In this document: piece after piece, positions 1 to 8,622 of the stretch
How the letters are laid out: each line of letters begins with the position of its first letter
Numbering within the stretch: the first letter of the stretch is position 1
Source of the DNA: Mucilaginibacter xinganensis
GTDB lineage: Bacteria > Bacteroidota > Bacteroidia > Sphingobacteriales > Sphingobacteriaceae
Assembly (NCBI GenBank): GCA_026225055.1
Contig: JAMFSA010000063.1
Coordinates: 1 to 33,733 of the forward strand
Length of the DNA stretch: 33,733 nt
Direction of reading: 5' to 3'
Made by a program: the position numbers and the translations under genes
The notes under the pieces: generated by a model
Seen by the model: the letters and a program-made list of their open reading frames with translations, nothing else
Told to the model about the DNA's origin: nothing
Database searches by the model: none

Positions 1-1880
1 GTGTGGCGTTTATTCGCCTTCTGAAACCACTCTCTTTTTATCAGAAAAAGTACGGCACAGCGCTGTACGGCATAAACAAGCTATACCTTTTAATGGAAAA
101 ACAGCATAACCGCGGCCAGGATGGCGCGGGTGTTGCTACCATTAAACTGGATGTTGAACCCGGTAAACGCTATATTAGCAGGCACCGTTCAATGGCTTCA
201 AATGCAGTGGCTGATATATTTGAATACATCCAGAAAAAATTTGCTGAGATTGAAAAGGAGACGCCTGAAAGAATGGCCGATGCTGAATGGCTCAAGCAAC
301 ATGTAAGCTTTACCGGCGAAGTGTTACTGGGCCATTTGCGTTATGGAACGCATGGTAAAAACAGCATCGAGAACTGTCACCCGTTTTTAAGGCAGAACAA
401 CTGGATGACCCGTAACCTGGTTATTGCAGGTAACTTTAACATGACCAATGTTGAAGAATTGCTGCAACAGCTATACGACCTCGGGCAGCACCCTAAAGAA
501 AAAGCCGATACCGTTACCGTACTTGAAAAGATAGGCCATTTTCTGGATACAGAAAATCAAGGCTTGTTTGACCAGTACAAACGCGAAGGTTTGGACGATA
601 ACATGGAGATCAGCAAGCTGATTGCCAATGATATGGATGTTGCCAAAATTCTGCGCAAATCGGCCCGTTCATGGGATGGTGGTTATACCATTGCAGGTAT
701 ACTGGGCCATGGCGACGCATTTGTAATGCGCGACCCGATTGGTATTCGCCCTGCATATTATTACTACAACGATGAAATAGTTGTAGCAGCATCAGAACGC
801 CCGGCTATACAAACAGCGTTTAATATTCCTATCGACGAGATCAGGGAGATCAAACCTGGTCACGCGTTGATCGTTAAAAAGAATGGCAAGATCACTGAAG
901 ACATGTTCAGCGAGCCGCAGGAAAAGAAAGCATGCTCATTTGAGCGTATTTACTTTTCGCGCGGCAGCGATGCCTCTATTTACCGTGAACGTAAGCAATT
1001 AGGCAGGCTGCTTTGTCCGCAGATATTGGATGCTGTTGACAATGATGTTAAAAACACCGTATTCTCTTACATACCTAACACCGCCGAAGTTGCCTTTTAT
1101 GGTATGGTTGAAGGGGTACATAAATACATTAAAAAATACCAGCGCGATCGTTTATTGAATCGTGAGGATAAAATAAGCGAGGAAGAACTGACAGAGGTGC
1201 TGAGTATGGCACCGCGTGTGGAGAAGATCGCTATAAAAGATGTTAAGCTGCGTACTTTCATAACGCAGGATGCCGACCGCAGCGAAATGGTTGCCCATGT
1301 TTATGATACCACTTACGGCCTCATCAAAAATGACGATGATACGCTGGTTGTACTGGATGACTCGATAGTTCGTGGTACTACGCTTAAGCAAAGTATATTA
1401 AAAATATTAGACCGTTTAGGCCCTAAAAAAATTGTTGTGGTATCATCTGCTCCGCAGATCCGTTACCCTGATTGTTATGGTATTGATATGTCGCGCATGG
1501 GCGAGTTTGTAGCTTTTGAAGCGGCTATAAGCCTATTGAAGGAGCAAAACATGGAAGATGTGATCCTAAATGTTTACCAGAAATGTAAGGATAGCGCACA
1601 TTTGACTAAGGAAGAAGTGGTAAATTATGTAAAAGCCATATACGAGCCATTTACCGATCAGGAAATATCTGATCGTATTGCAAAGATCATCACCCCTGAA
1701 AAAACAAAAGCCAAAGTGCAGGTGATATACCAAACACTGGATAACCTGCACAAAGCCTGCCCGGATCATACCGGCGACTGGTATTTCAGCGGAGATTACC
1801 CAACCCCGGGTGGTAACAAGGTTGTAAACCGTGCCTTTGTAAACTGGATGGAAGGTAAAAAGGATAGGGCTTACGCATAA
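1..1880 (+). CDS. purF: Amidophosphoribosyltransferase (long Bacteroidota form), 5' end outside window
   Basis: This enzyme of de novo purine synthesis transfers glutamine-derived ammonia to PRPP to make phosphoribosylamine. The first complete codon is at position 3; the two bases before it fit the end of a Gly codon, so the catalytic Cys of the CG-start Ntn glutaminase probably lies one codon outside the window. The glutaminase half shows HNRGQDGAG, GHLRYGTHG and RDPIGIRP. The phosphoribosyltransferase half has the PRPP loop DDSIVRGTT at about residues 452-460 and CYGIDMSRMGE downstream. At 625 visible residues it is longer than the roughly 500-residue classical PurF. It has an insertion before the PRPP loop, and the usual PVPDSG-type motif reads YIPNTA. 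Many Bacteroidota carry this long form, sometimes beside a classical PurF, so the exact role of this paralogue is less certain than its family. A terminator follows the stop codon. Confidence 0.9.
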   Translation, partial: VAFIRLLKPLSFYQKKYGTALYGINKLYLLMEKQHNRGQDGAGVATIKLDVEPGKRYISRHRSMASNAVADIFEYIQKKFAEIEKETPERMADAEWLKQHVSFTGEVLLGHLRYGTHGKNSIENCHPFLRQNNWMTRNLVIAGNFNMTNVEELLQQLYDLGQHPKEKADTVTVLEKIGHFLDTENQGLFDQYKREGLDDNMEISKLIANDMDVAKILRKSARSWDGGYTIAGILGHGDAFVMRDPIGIRPAYYYYNDEIVVAASERPAIQTAFNIPIDEIREIKPGHALIVKKNGKITEDMFSEPQEKKACSFERIYFSRGSDASIYRERKQLGRLLCPQILDAVDNDVKNTVFSYIPNTAEVAFYGMVEGVHKYIKKYQRDRLLNREDKISEEELTEVLSMAPRVEKIAIKDVKLRTFITQDADRSEMVAHVYDTTYGLIKNDDDTLVVLDDSIVRGTTLKQSILKILDRLGPKKIVVVSSAPQIRYPDCYGIDMSRMGEFVAFEAAISLLKEQNMEDVILNVYQKCKDSAHLTKEEVVNYVKAIYEPFTDQEISDRIAKIITPEKTKAKVQVIYQTLDNLHKACPDHTGDWYFSGDYPTPGGNKVVNRAFVNWMEGKKDRAYA

Positions 1881-1901
1881 GCGTATCTGTTAATATAATT
1901 G

Positions 1902-1936
1902 AAGGGCGTTGTACTTGGTATAACGCCCTTTTTTGG
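1902..1936 (+). terminator. Rho-independent terminator after purF
   Basis: A 9-bp stem, AAGGGCGTT (1902-1910) paired with AACGCCCTT (1922-1930), has an 11-nt loop and runs into a T-rich stretch. It begins about 20 nt after the purF stop codon. Confidence 0.8.
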
Positions 1937-1965
1937 TTTTAGAGCGATTTTATTCTCAATCTTGC

Positions 1966-1995
1966 GTCATTGCGAGCGATAGCGTGGTAATCCCC
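1966..1995. repeat. Solo half of a GTCATTGCGAG palindromic repeat
   Basis: The segment starts GTCATTGCGAGCGATAGCGT, identical to the left arm and adjacent spacer of the full element at 10164-10251. The inner stem then diverges (GTAATCCCC) and no matching right arm follows, so this is a truncated or solo copy. Confidence 0.7.
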
Positions 1996-2060
1996 GACTA
2001 TGCAGAGCGAATATAGAGGCGTGAATATCGAATGAAGCCGCTCATAGCCGCGGAGGCTTA

Positions 2061-2087
2061 GTCCTTTTGTCTTCGCCACAAAAGGAC
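2061..2087. repeat. 10-bp inverted repeat
   Basis: GTCCTTTTGT (2061-2070) and ACAAAAGGAC (2078-2087) form a perfect 10-bp stem with a 7-nt loop. The arms resemble the CTTTTGT/ACAAAAG words in the second hairpin at 2408-2448, so both probably belong to one composite intergenic repeat. Confidence 0.6.
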
Positions 2088-2356
2088 CAAAAAGGCTAGT
2101 CATTAGACATGCTTCTTTGCCGCACGAGGCCTCTGCCCGGCAAATCAGTCAAAACCTGGGCTGGAAACATTTGCGGCCATATTGCGCACATTAGCCCCTG
2201 CACTGCAAAAATTTCCTTATGCCCTGCCATTGCGCACAACCTACCATCGTTTTGCCTGATTTCGCCCGAAGCTTTTCTAATGACGGAAAAATCTAAAAGA
2301 AAAAATATTATCAAAGCAGAATACTTTAAATGAACCGCAATTAAAAGCGGGTAAAT
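2088..2356. other. Non-coding-looking spacer inside the 0.7-kb gap
   Basis: This stretch lies between hairpins in the 688-bp gap from the purF stop to the receptor start. It holds short overlapping open frames on both strands, but none has a recognisable domain or convincing start, so I do not call a gene. It may be the body of a dispersed repeat bounded by the hairpins on each side. I see no tRNA or riboswitch. Confidence 0.4.
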
Positions 2357-2448
2357 GCCCGACAAAAAGCGCGGGCCTGAGTGTTTTGCCCGTGGGGGAA
2401 AGGATCTTTTTGTCTTGACTTTTTGCTACCTTTTGTGTCAAGACAAAA
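2357..2448. repeat. Composite hairpin repeat upstream of the TonB receptor
   Basis: Two alternative 5-bp stems share one middle arm: GCCCG (2357-2361) or GCCCG (2388-2392) can pair with CGGGC (2372-2376). They are followed by a perfect 12-bp stem, TTTTGTCTTGAC (2408-2419) with GTCAAGACAAAA (2437-2448), with a 17-nt loop. This is probably a dispersed intergenic repeat. It lies about 120 bp upstream of the receptor start. Confidence 0.6.
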
Positions 2449-2568
2449 GTAGTAGCCCCCGCGGCAATGAGCGGCTGCGCAAGACAAGTCTACAATGAAC
2501 ATAACTATAACTCTTTTTACTACCACCATTAACTTTAATAACAGAATATTATAACTTTAGCAGTGCCA

Positions 2569-4932
2569 ATGGTAAAGTTGAATAAACCACTTCCCTATAT
2601 TAATCATTTCTACCTAAAAGCACTTTTCTGTTTATTATTAATTTTTACAAGCCTCCCATCTTTCGCTCAAAAGAAATTTACTATCAGCGGTAATATTAAG
2701 GATGCTGCCACTGGTGAAGTATTGATTGGTGCTACAATACGCATTAAAGAGCTTTCCCAAAACGGCGCTGCCACTAACAGCTATGGCTTTTATTCACTTT
2801 CAGCAACTGAAGGCGATTATACTCTGCTAATTAGCTATGTTGGCTACATTACTGTTTCAAAGCAAGTTTCATTAGATAAAAACCTAACCGTGGATATGGT
2901 ATTGGATGCCCGCAACGACCTGACCGAAGTTATGGTAAGTGCCAAAGGTCATAACAATGATAATGTAACATCGCCGGAAATGGGGGTTGAAAAGCTCAAC
3001 ATGTCGCAAATAAATAGCATGCCGGTTTTGTTAGGCGAGCGCGATATATTAAAGTCGATATCCCTTTTGCCCGGTGTTAAGGCAGCTAGTGAGGGTAATA
3101 CTGGCTTTTATGTTCGCGGCGGCGCATCCGACCAGAATTTGATCTTGCTGGATGAGGCGATTGTGTATAACGCGTCGCATTTATTTGGCTTCTTCTCTAC
3201 TTTTAATTCAGATGCTATAAAGGATGTAAGCCTGTATAAAGGCGGCATGCCCGCGCAATATGGCGGTCGGCTATCATCGGTGTTGGATATCAAAATGGAT
3301 GAAGGCAATAATAAGGAGGACGTTGTTGAAGGCGGCATAGGCCTGATCTCATCACGCATAAAATTGGAAGGGCCGATAGTAAAAGATAAAGGCTCATTTA
3401 TGATCAGCGCGCGGCGCACTTATATCGATGCTTTTTTAAAAGCGTCATCAGATAGCACGGTAAAAGGGAGCAAGCTCTATTTTTATGACCTAAATGCCAA
3501 AGCCAACTATCATTTTGATGACAAAAATGCTATTTACTTGTCAGGCTATTTTGGTAAGGATGTACTGGGATTGCGAAACACATTCGGCACCAATTGGGGC
3601 AACGCTACTGGAACTTTACGGTTCAATCACGTGTTCAATAGCAAATTGTTCTCCAATACATCGCTGGTATACAGTAATTATAATTATACCATCCAAAGCT
3701 TTTTGCCAGGGAATGATTTCAGGGCGGTATCAAAAATAACGGACATCGACCTAAAAGAAGATCTGCAATACTATATTAATACCAATCACACGCTGCGTTT
3801 TGGTGTCGACGCGCTGCACCATAACCTGGCACCGGGCAGCCTTACCTCTAATGATAGCTCGAGCTTTAACAGTAAAGTGATTCAGCGCAGGTACGGGCTG
3901 GAAACCGCAGCCTACGTTAGTGATGAATGGCACATAAACGATAAATTAACACTATTGTACGGTGCACGTTTAAGCGGCATATTCATATTCGGCCCCGGAA
4001 CTTTTAGTACTTATGATGCTGATGGGAATACAATCTCGTCAAAAACCTATCAAGCTGGCGATGTGGTAAAGACGTATTTCTATTTGGAGCCTCGTCTTTC
4101 GGCCAGTTATAGTTTAAATGATCAAACATCGCTTAAAGCATCTTATAACCGGAATACGCAAAATATCCATATCCTCAGCAACTCAAACAGTAGCACGCCT
4201 ACCGACTTGTATGCCATGAGCAGTAATAATATCAAGCCAGAGATTGCCGACCAGGTTTCGACCGGGTATTTCAGAAATTTTGACGAGAATATTTTTGAGT
4301 TCTCAACCGAAATATATTACAAATGGCTGCAAAATCAGATAGATTATAAAGACGGCGCGCAACTGATCCTGAACCAGGATGTGGAATCGCAGCTGGTATA
4401 TGGTACCGGCAGAGCTTATGGGATCGAGTTCTATTTAAAAAAGAAATATGGGCGTTTCAACGGCTGGTTGGGTTACACACTTTCACGAACGGAACGAAAA
4501 TTTGATGCCATTAACAACGGTAATTACTTCCCTGCCACGCAGGACCGTACGCACGATATATCTGCAGTGGGTATATACCAGCTGAATAAACGATGGTCGT
4601 TTTCAAGTACTTTTGTTTATGGCACAGGCAACGCGGTTACTTACCCCAACGGAAAATATGCTATTGGTGGGGTAACTACCTATTATTATTCGGAAAGGAA
4701 TGCCAATCGTGAACCTGCAAATAACCGACTTGATATTGGCGCTACGCTCGAAGGGAAACCACATAAAAAATACCATTCCAGCTGGACGTTCGGTATCTAT
4801 AATATCTATAACCACCGAAACCCGTATGCCATCACTTTTCGCGATAGCAAGACAAACCCGGGCACAACAGAGGCGGTGGAAACCAGTTTATTTGGCAGGG
4901 TGCCCTCAGTTACCTGGAACTTTAAATTTTAA
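2569..4932 (+). CDS. TonB-dependent outer-membrane receptor with carboxypeptidase-like N-terminal domain
   Basis: This is a probable outer-membrane active transporter powered by TonB/ExbBD. A signal peptide ends near SLPSFAQ. A carboxypeptidase-regulatory-like beta-sandwich follows (ISGNIKDAATGEVLIGATI), then the plug (LPGVKAASEGNTGFYVRGGA, then LILLDEAIVYN), and a 22-stranded-type barrel ending in an aromatic F-x-F terminus (WNFKF). I prefer ATG at 2569; an in-frame GTG lies at 2563. No Shine-Dalgarno motif is seen, as usual in this phylum. TAACTTTA words at 2530 and 2552 resemble the -7 promoter element. At 787 residues it is shorter than SusC receptors, and no SusD gene is adjacent. The partner is the DUF4249 lipoprotein 15 nt downstream, a common pairing in Bacteroidota. 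The substrate cannot be read from the sequence. Confidence 0.9.
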   Translation: MVKLNKPLPYINHFYLKALFCLLLIFTSLPSFAQKKFTISGNIKDAATGEVLIGATIRIKELSQNGAATNSYGFYSLSATEGDYTLLISYVGYITVSKQVSLDKNLTVDMVLDARNDLTEVMVSAKGHNNDNVTSPEMGVEKLNMSQINSMPVLLGERDILKSISLLPGVKAASEGNTGFYVRGGASDQNLILLDEAIVYNASHLFGFFSTFNSDAIKDVSLYKGGMPAQYGGRLSSVLDIKMDEGNNKEDVVEGGIGLISSRIKLEGPIVKDKGSFMISARRTYIDAFLKASSDSTVKGSKLYFYDLNAKANYHFDDKNAIYLSGYFGKDVLGLRNTFGTNWGNATGTLRFNHVFNSKLFSNTSLVYSNYNYTIQSFLPGNDFRAVSKITDIDLKEDLQYYINTNHTLRFGVDALHHNLAPGSLTSNDSSSFNSKVIQRRYGLETAAYVSDEWHINDKLTLLYGARLSGIFIFGPGTFSTYDADGNTISSKTYQAGDVVKTYFYLEPRLSASYSLNDQTSLKASYNRNTQNIHILSNSNSSTPTDLYAMSSNNIKPEIADQVSTGYFRNFDENIFEFSTEIYYKWLQNQIDYKDGAQLILNQDVESQLVYGTGRAYGIEFYLKKKYGRFNGWLGYTLSRTERKFDAINNGNYFPATQDRTHDISAVGIYQLNKRWSFSSTFVYGTGNAVTYPNGKYAIGGVTTYYYSERNANREPANNRLDIGATLEGKPHKKYHSSWTFGIYNIYNHRNPYAITFRDSKTNPGTTEAVETSLFGRVPSVTWNFKF

Positions 4933-4947
4933 AATGGTATGCAGTAC

Positions 4948-5742
4948 ATGAAATTTAAATATCAGTTACTAATAGCCGCAATAGTTTTACTTGCAGCTAC
5001 ATCGTGCCAAAAAGTTATCGACCTGAAACTAAACAACGCCGCTCCTCAACTGGTTATTGAAGGTAATCTTACGGATGACTTCGGGCCGCAGTATGTAATT
5101 GTTACCAAATCGGTGCCTTTTACCAGCAGTAATATTTTCCCGCCGGTAACAGATGCTGAAGTTACCATAATTGATAGTGTGGGTAATAAATTCCGATTGA
5201 ACCAAAGCAATCCGGGTGTATATTCTATTTACCCATTTGCCGGTACACATGGGCAAACGTATACCTTAACCATAAAAACCGGCGGGATCACTTACACCGC
5301 CAAATCAACCATGCCTTACCCGGTTAATTTGGATACATTAACCAGCAAAACAGATGTGCTTAGTGATAAGGATCTGCGTACCGTAACAGTTAATTATAAG
5401 GACCCTGCCAATGTAGCAAACCAATACCGTTTTGTGCTGTACATAAACAGCGAGCAAGCCGGTGCTATCTTTACCAATGACGACAGTTTTACAAACGGCC
5501 GCTATGTAAAAAACGACCTGTTGCAAAACGGGGTGGATATTCACCCGCTTGATACAGCAACGGTTGAGATGGAATGCATCGATAAAAATTTATACAAATA
5601 CTGGTTCAGCCTGAGCCAGCAGCAGGGCAACGGACCGGGAGGGGGTACCACACCGGCAAATCCGCCATCAAACTTTAATAATAACGCGCTGGGGTATTTC
5701 AGCGCGCATACCACGCAGATGAAATCGATAATAGTGAAATAA
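4948..5742 (+). CDS. DUF4249 family lipoprotein, partner of the TonB receptor
   Basis: This is a probable outer-membrane-anchored lipoprotein. The signal peptide ends in a lipobox (LLAATSCQK), giving an acylated Cys. The mature protein starts KVIDLKLNNAAPQLVIEGNL, the beginning typical of DUF4249 proteins, and continues as beta-rich sequence (VTDAEVTIIDSVGNKF, then GTHGQTYTLTIKT). The C-terminal third contains a low-complexity glycine/proline/asparagine segment (QQGNGPGGGTTPANPPSN). I choose ATG 4948, which puts the basic residues right before the hydrophobic core; an in-frame ATG at 4939 would add three residues. The gene follows the receptor by 15 nt and is presumably cotranscribed with it. 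Its molecular role is not established; by position it may help capture or gate the receptor's substrate. At 264 residues it is short for the family. Confidence 0.85.
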   Translation: MKFKYQLLIAAIVLLAATSCQKVIDLKLNNAAPQLVIEGNLTDDFGPQYVIVTKSVPFTSSNIFPPVTDAEVTIIDSVGNKFRLNQSNPGVYSIYPFAGTHGQTYTLTIKTGGITYTAKSTMPYPVNLDTLTSKTDVLSDKDLRTVTVNYKDPANVANQYRFVLYINSEQAGAIFTNDDSFTNGRYVKNDLLQNGVDIHPLDTATVEMECIDKNLYKYWFSLSQQQGNGPGGGTTPANPPSNFNNNALGYFSAHTTQMKSIIVK

Positions 5743-5763
5743 GTTATTGTATTATTTTTACCC

Positions 5764-5785
5764 TCTTTGTCGCTTGCGACAGAGA
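5764..5785. repeat. Short hairpin after the receptor operon
   Basis: TCTTTGTCGC and GCGACAGAGA pair with one mismatch around TT. There is no following T tract, so it is not a clear terminator. Confidence 0.45.
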
Positions 5786-5790
5786 TAATG

Positions 5791-5866
5791 TCTGAACCAG
5801 AATTTCTTGAATTAAAGAATGAACAGAATTCTAAAAATTCTTTAATTCTTTAAATTCGGGTTCAGA
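5791..5866. repeat. 76-bp inverted repeat with 30-bp arms
   Basis: The arms 5791-5820 and 5837-5866 match at 26 of 30 positions as inverted copies. The outer word is TCTGAACC/GGTTCAGA and the inner word AATTAAAGAAT/ATTCTTTAATT, around a 16-nt AT-rich loop. It appears to be a dispersed palindromic element rather than a gene-specific signal. Confidence 0.7.
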
Positions 5867-5871
5867 TAATT

Positions 5872-5979
5872 TGGGCGTTGCCTTCGGCCCGGGTTATCCG
5901 CTCATACGCCCTCAGGCCTTAAGCCCGGCTTGCACTGAGGCCCTCGAAGTGGCCGGTATCCGCTACTACCCCTAACGCA
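5872..5979. repeat. GC-rich element bounded by GGGCGTT and CTAACGC
   Basis: This GC-rich segment within an AT-rich gap starts TGGGCGTTGCC and ends CCCCTAACGCA. It contains two ATCCGCT words (GGTTATCCGCT near the start, GGTATCCGCTACT near the end). The ends are inverted over GCGTT/AACGC. The layout resembles an intergenic repeat I associate with Bacteroidota genomes, but I could not check this. Confidence 0.5.
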
Positions 5980-5987
5980 TTTTTATC

Positions 5988-6062
5988 TGATTCACAGATT
6001 AACTGATTTCACAGATCCAAAAAATCAGTGAAATAATTTAAATCAGCCTTAATCTGCGGTCA
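5988..6062. repeat. Imperfect palindrome overlapping the GH28 stop codon
   Basis: CAGATTAACTGATTT (5995-6009) is inverted at 6040-6056 with a 2-nt insertion. An inner pair ATTTCAC (6006-6012)/GTGAAAT (6028-6034) extends the structure. The outer edge runs into the stop codon of the minus-strand GH28 gene, so the repeat forms the start of its 3' untranslated region. Confidence 0.55.
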
Positions 6063-7460
6063 ATCAGTATGCAAAGTAATAACGGCTGTATTCGTAGGTT
6101 TCGCCAGTTTAACGCCGTTAATTACTACCCCGTCATAAGTTAAATTTACAACGTTACTGATCACCTCGGCCTTTGGCGTACTAAGGACGGTTACTTTTTT
6201 CAAGCTGATGTTTTTGAGCGGATTACCCTGTACGCCTACCGCGTAAATACCCACTTCGCCGGCATGGTTGCAGGTTACGTTGTCAATAGTGAAATTGTTA
6301 AAGCTGCAGGGATAATGGCCACCGCGCGAGCCATGATAATTATTTTCAAAGCGAATAAAACCCGCCACAGCGGTATCGCATTGTACGTTATGCACATGGA
6401 TGTTCACAATAAAACCGCCACGATCAAGGTTGGATTTAAAATAGATAGCGCTGAGGCATTTTTTGATCTTCACATTGTACATATAAATATTCCTGACACC
6501 CGCCGACATCTCGCTGCCAATACAAAGTCCGTTAGCCTTCGACCGGAATACACAATCCCTTACGATCACATTTTCGGTAGGCTGGCCAATGCGCCAGGCA
6601 TCCTGATCGCGGCCTGCTTTAATGGCTATGCCATCATCACCGCTATCAAAATTGCAGCGTTGTATCAATACATTGGTGGTTGATTCCGGGTCGCAGCCAT
6701 CATTATTGAGGTTATGGCTGTTAATGGTAACATCCTGTACGGTAACGTTATTGCACAGCACCGGGTGTATCACCCAGTAAGGCGCATCTAAAATGGTAAT
6801 GCCCGATATCAAGATGTTCTTGCAGCCAAAAAACTGGATCATATCCGGCGGCAGCTGCGCATTGTTATCGCCAAATACACGTTGATAAACAGGCACCAGG
6901 TCATGGCCCATTTGCCGCAACCTGTTTTGTTCAGGTGAGCCTTGCGGTCGCCATTTGGCAAAGTTTTTACTGGCCGATCCGTTTATAGTACCATGCCCGG
7001 TTATGGCAATATCAGAACATTGATAAGCATAGAATAATGGTGAGTAATTATACAATTCCGTACCCTCCCAAAGTGTAAGCACCGCGGGTAAATAATCTTT
7101 TGGTTCACCGGAGAATATCAGTTCAGCGCCATTGTCAAAATGCAGGTTAACATGGCTCTTGAGTACAACCGGGCCCGCTATGTAAAATTTGCCTTTGGGT
7201 ATAATTACCTCGCCACCACCACTTACACTGCACAGGCTAATAAGCTTATCAAAAAGTGCCTTGGTATCTGTTTTGCCATCCGCTACGGCTCCGTAGGATA
7301 CAATGTTGAAGGTATCCTTTTTAAATTCAGGCACTTTAATATTTTTAAGGATCTGGTCGACAGGAGATACTGCCTTTTGCTTATGCTGGGCATTCGCTTT
7401 TACAGCAAGAATAAAAGACAGCGCTATCAGGAGGTAATTAAATTTACATTGGTTTATCAT
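6060..7460 (-). CDS. Secreted glycoside hydrolase family 28-like protein (polygalacturonase fold)
   Basis: This is a predicted exported pectin-acting enzyme with a right-handed parallel beta-helix. The signal peptide ends at about residue 24 (VKANA-Q). The pectate-lyase-like start FNIVSYGAVADGKTDTKALF spans about 51-70. GH28 motifs follow: NNDGCDPES at about 252-260, with D254 in the place of the first catalytic Asp, and FDSGDDGIAIK with the Asp pair D275-D276. The GHG-type motif reads ANGLCIGSEMSAG, so the conserved His is Asn310. The RIK motif reads YFK, so Arg becomes Tyr340 while Lys342 is kept. All three acidic residues remain, so activity is possible with altered specificity. No sugar transporter is adjacent. 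GH127 lies 4 kb away on the other strand, suggesting a shared pectin theme. Confidence 0.85.
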   Translation of the reverse strand: MINQCKFNYLLIALSFILAVKANAQHKQKAVSPVDQILKNIKVPEFKKDTFNIVSYGAVADGKTDTKALFDKLISLCSVSGGGEVIIPKGKFYIAGPVVLKSHVNLHFDNGAELIFSGEPKDYLPAVLTLWEGTELYNYSPLFYAYQCSDIAITGHGTINGSASKNFAKWRPQGSPEQNRLRQMGHDLVPVYQRVFGDNNAQLPPDMIQFFGCKNILISGITILDAPYWVIHPVLCNNVTVQDVTINSHNLNNDGCDPESTTNVLIQRCNFDSGDDGIAIKAGRDQDAWRIGQPTENVIVRDCVFRSKANGLCIGSEMSAGVRNIYMYNVKIKKCLSAIYFKSNLDRGGFIVNIHVHNVQCDTAVAGFIRFENNYHGSRGGHYPCSFNNFTIDNVTCNHAGEVGIYAVGVQGNPLKNISLKKVTVLSTPKAEVISNVVNLTYDGVVINGVKLAKPTNTAVITLHTD

Positions 7461-7558
7461 AGAGCAGGATTATAAGACGAGTAAATTTAAATGATTATAT
7501 TTAGTACCCTTATTTATATTAAAGATTTTACCTTTAATCGCATTTTTAAATTATCCAC

Positions 7559-8383
7559 TTGAAAAGACTGGCTTTTATTTTTTGTTTGTTGCAATTGTTC
7601 GCAGTAATCGCGTTTGCGCAGGATAAACAAATACCTTATGGCAATAACCCTGCTGCCGGAAAGTATTATAACATCTGCGGTATAAAAATGTATTGCGAGG
7701 TTTATGGAAAAGGCAAACCCTTGCTAATGATACACGGCAATGGCGGCGACATCAGCGCGTTCTCAAAAAATATCCCTTACTTCTCTAAAAAATATATGGT
7801 GATTGTACCCGACAGCCGGGCGCAGGGCAAATCAACCGACGACAGAGATTCACTGAGTTTTGAAATGATGGCCGATGATTTTGCAGCTTTGCTGGATGTA
7901 ATGCACATTAAATCGAGCTATGTGATAGGCTGGAGTGATGGCGGTATAAATGCTTTGCTATTAGCGATGCGCCATCCCGAAAAAGTGATTAAACTGGCAT
8001 CAACCGGGGCAAATTTATGGCCGGATTCAACGGCCCTTATTCCGAAATATTGGATAGGGGAGCGGGATGATTATAATGCCTCAAAAAACAAGATATTTAA
8101 AACTGCGAAAGAAAAAAACGATCAGAAAATATTTTTGCTGGATTGGGTTCAGCCCAATATTCCTTTACTGGCACTAAGGAAAATTAAATGCCCGTCACTA
8201 ATTATTAGCGGAGATCATGATTTGATTGTGATACAGCATACCGTTTTAATCTATCAAAATATTCCTCATGCTTATTTATGGATTTTGCCCGATTCGCCGC
8301 ATGGCACACTACAGGCCCATGCCGCTGAATTCAATAAAAAAGTGGATGAGTTTTTTACTACACCTTTTCATATCTGGAATTAA
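7559..8383 (+). CDS. Exported alpha/beta hydrolase
   Basis: This is a predicted periplasmic or secreted serine hydrolase; the substrate is unknown. The signal peptide covers about residues 1-20 (FAVIAFA-Q). The oxyanion segment is [10 protein letters not shown] (about 55-64). The nucleophile elbow GWSDGG gives Ser126, and the other triad members fit D221 (SGDHD) and H248 (DSPHG). The start is TTG at 7559: the next Met, at residue 44, would delete the signal peptide and first strands, and KRLAFIF gives a sensible N-region. The length, 274 residues, is normal for the family. The gene stops 2 nt before the VF530 gene, so the two are probably cotranscribed. Lipase-, esterase- or haloperoxidase-like activities cannot be separated from sequence. 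Confidence 0.85.
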   Translation: MKRLAFIFCLLQLFAVIAFAQDKQIPYGNNPAAGKYYNICGIKMYCEVYGKGKPLLMIHGNGGDISAFSKNIPYFSKKYMVIVPDSRAQGKSTDDRDSLSFEMMADDFAALLDVMHIKSSYVIGWSDGGINALLLAMRHPEKVIKLASTGANLWPDSTALIPKYWIGERDDYNASKNKIFKTAKEKNDQKIFLLDWVQPNIPLLALRKIKCPSLIISGDHDLIVIQHTVLIYQNIPHAYLWILPDSPHGTLQAHAAEFNKKVDEFFTTPFHIWN

Positions 8384-8385
8384 TT

Positions 8386-8604
8386 ATGCAACCCAATAAC
8401 ATACTACACGGCAAAACCCTTGAAATGGTACTGAACGAACTGGTAGCGCACCATGGCTGGCCGGAGCTGGGTTATCGCATTCGCATCAATTGTTTTTTGG
8501 ATGATCCAAGCATTAAATCGAGCCTGAAATTTCTGCGCAAAACTCCCTGGGCCCGTAAGAAGGTAGAGGATCTTTATATCGAAACATTTGGTGGCAAAGC
8601 TTGA
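8386..8604 (+). CDS. VF530 (DUF2132) family small protein
   Basis: This 72-residue cytoplasmic protein matches the VF530 family along its length. Recognisable words are [39 protein letters not shown] and [10 protein letters not shown]. The family is a small alpha-helical fold, widely distributed and of unknown biochemical role, sometimes proposed to bind DNA. The ATG lies 2 nt after the hydrolase stop codon, which points to cotranscription, though I see no functional link. It converges on the DEAD-box-like gene, with the four-palindrome block between them. Confidence 0.85.
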   Translation: MQPNNILHGKTLEMVLNELVAHHGWPELGYRIRINCFLDDPSIKSSLKFLRKTPWARKKVEDLYIETFGGKA

Positions 8605-8622
8605 TGAATTAACGCTTCCGCA

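Noticed and set aside
2096..2529. Short frames on both strands in the gap before the TonB receptor
   Set aside because: They overlap one another and the hairpin repeats and have no recognisable domain; better read as repeat sequence.
6264..6683. 139-codon plus-strand frame inside the GH28 gene
   Set aside because: Antisense shadow of a gene whose GH28 motifs are clear on the minus strand.
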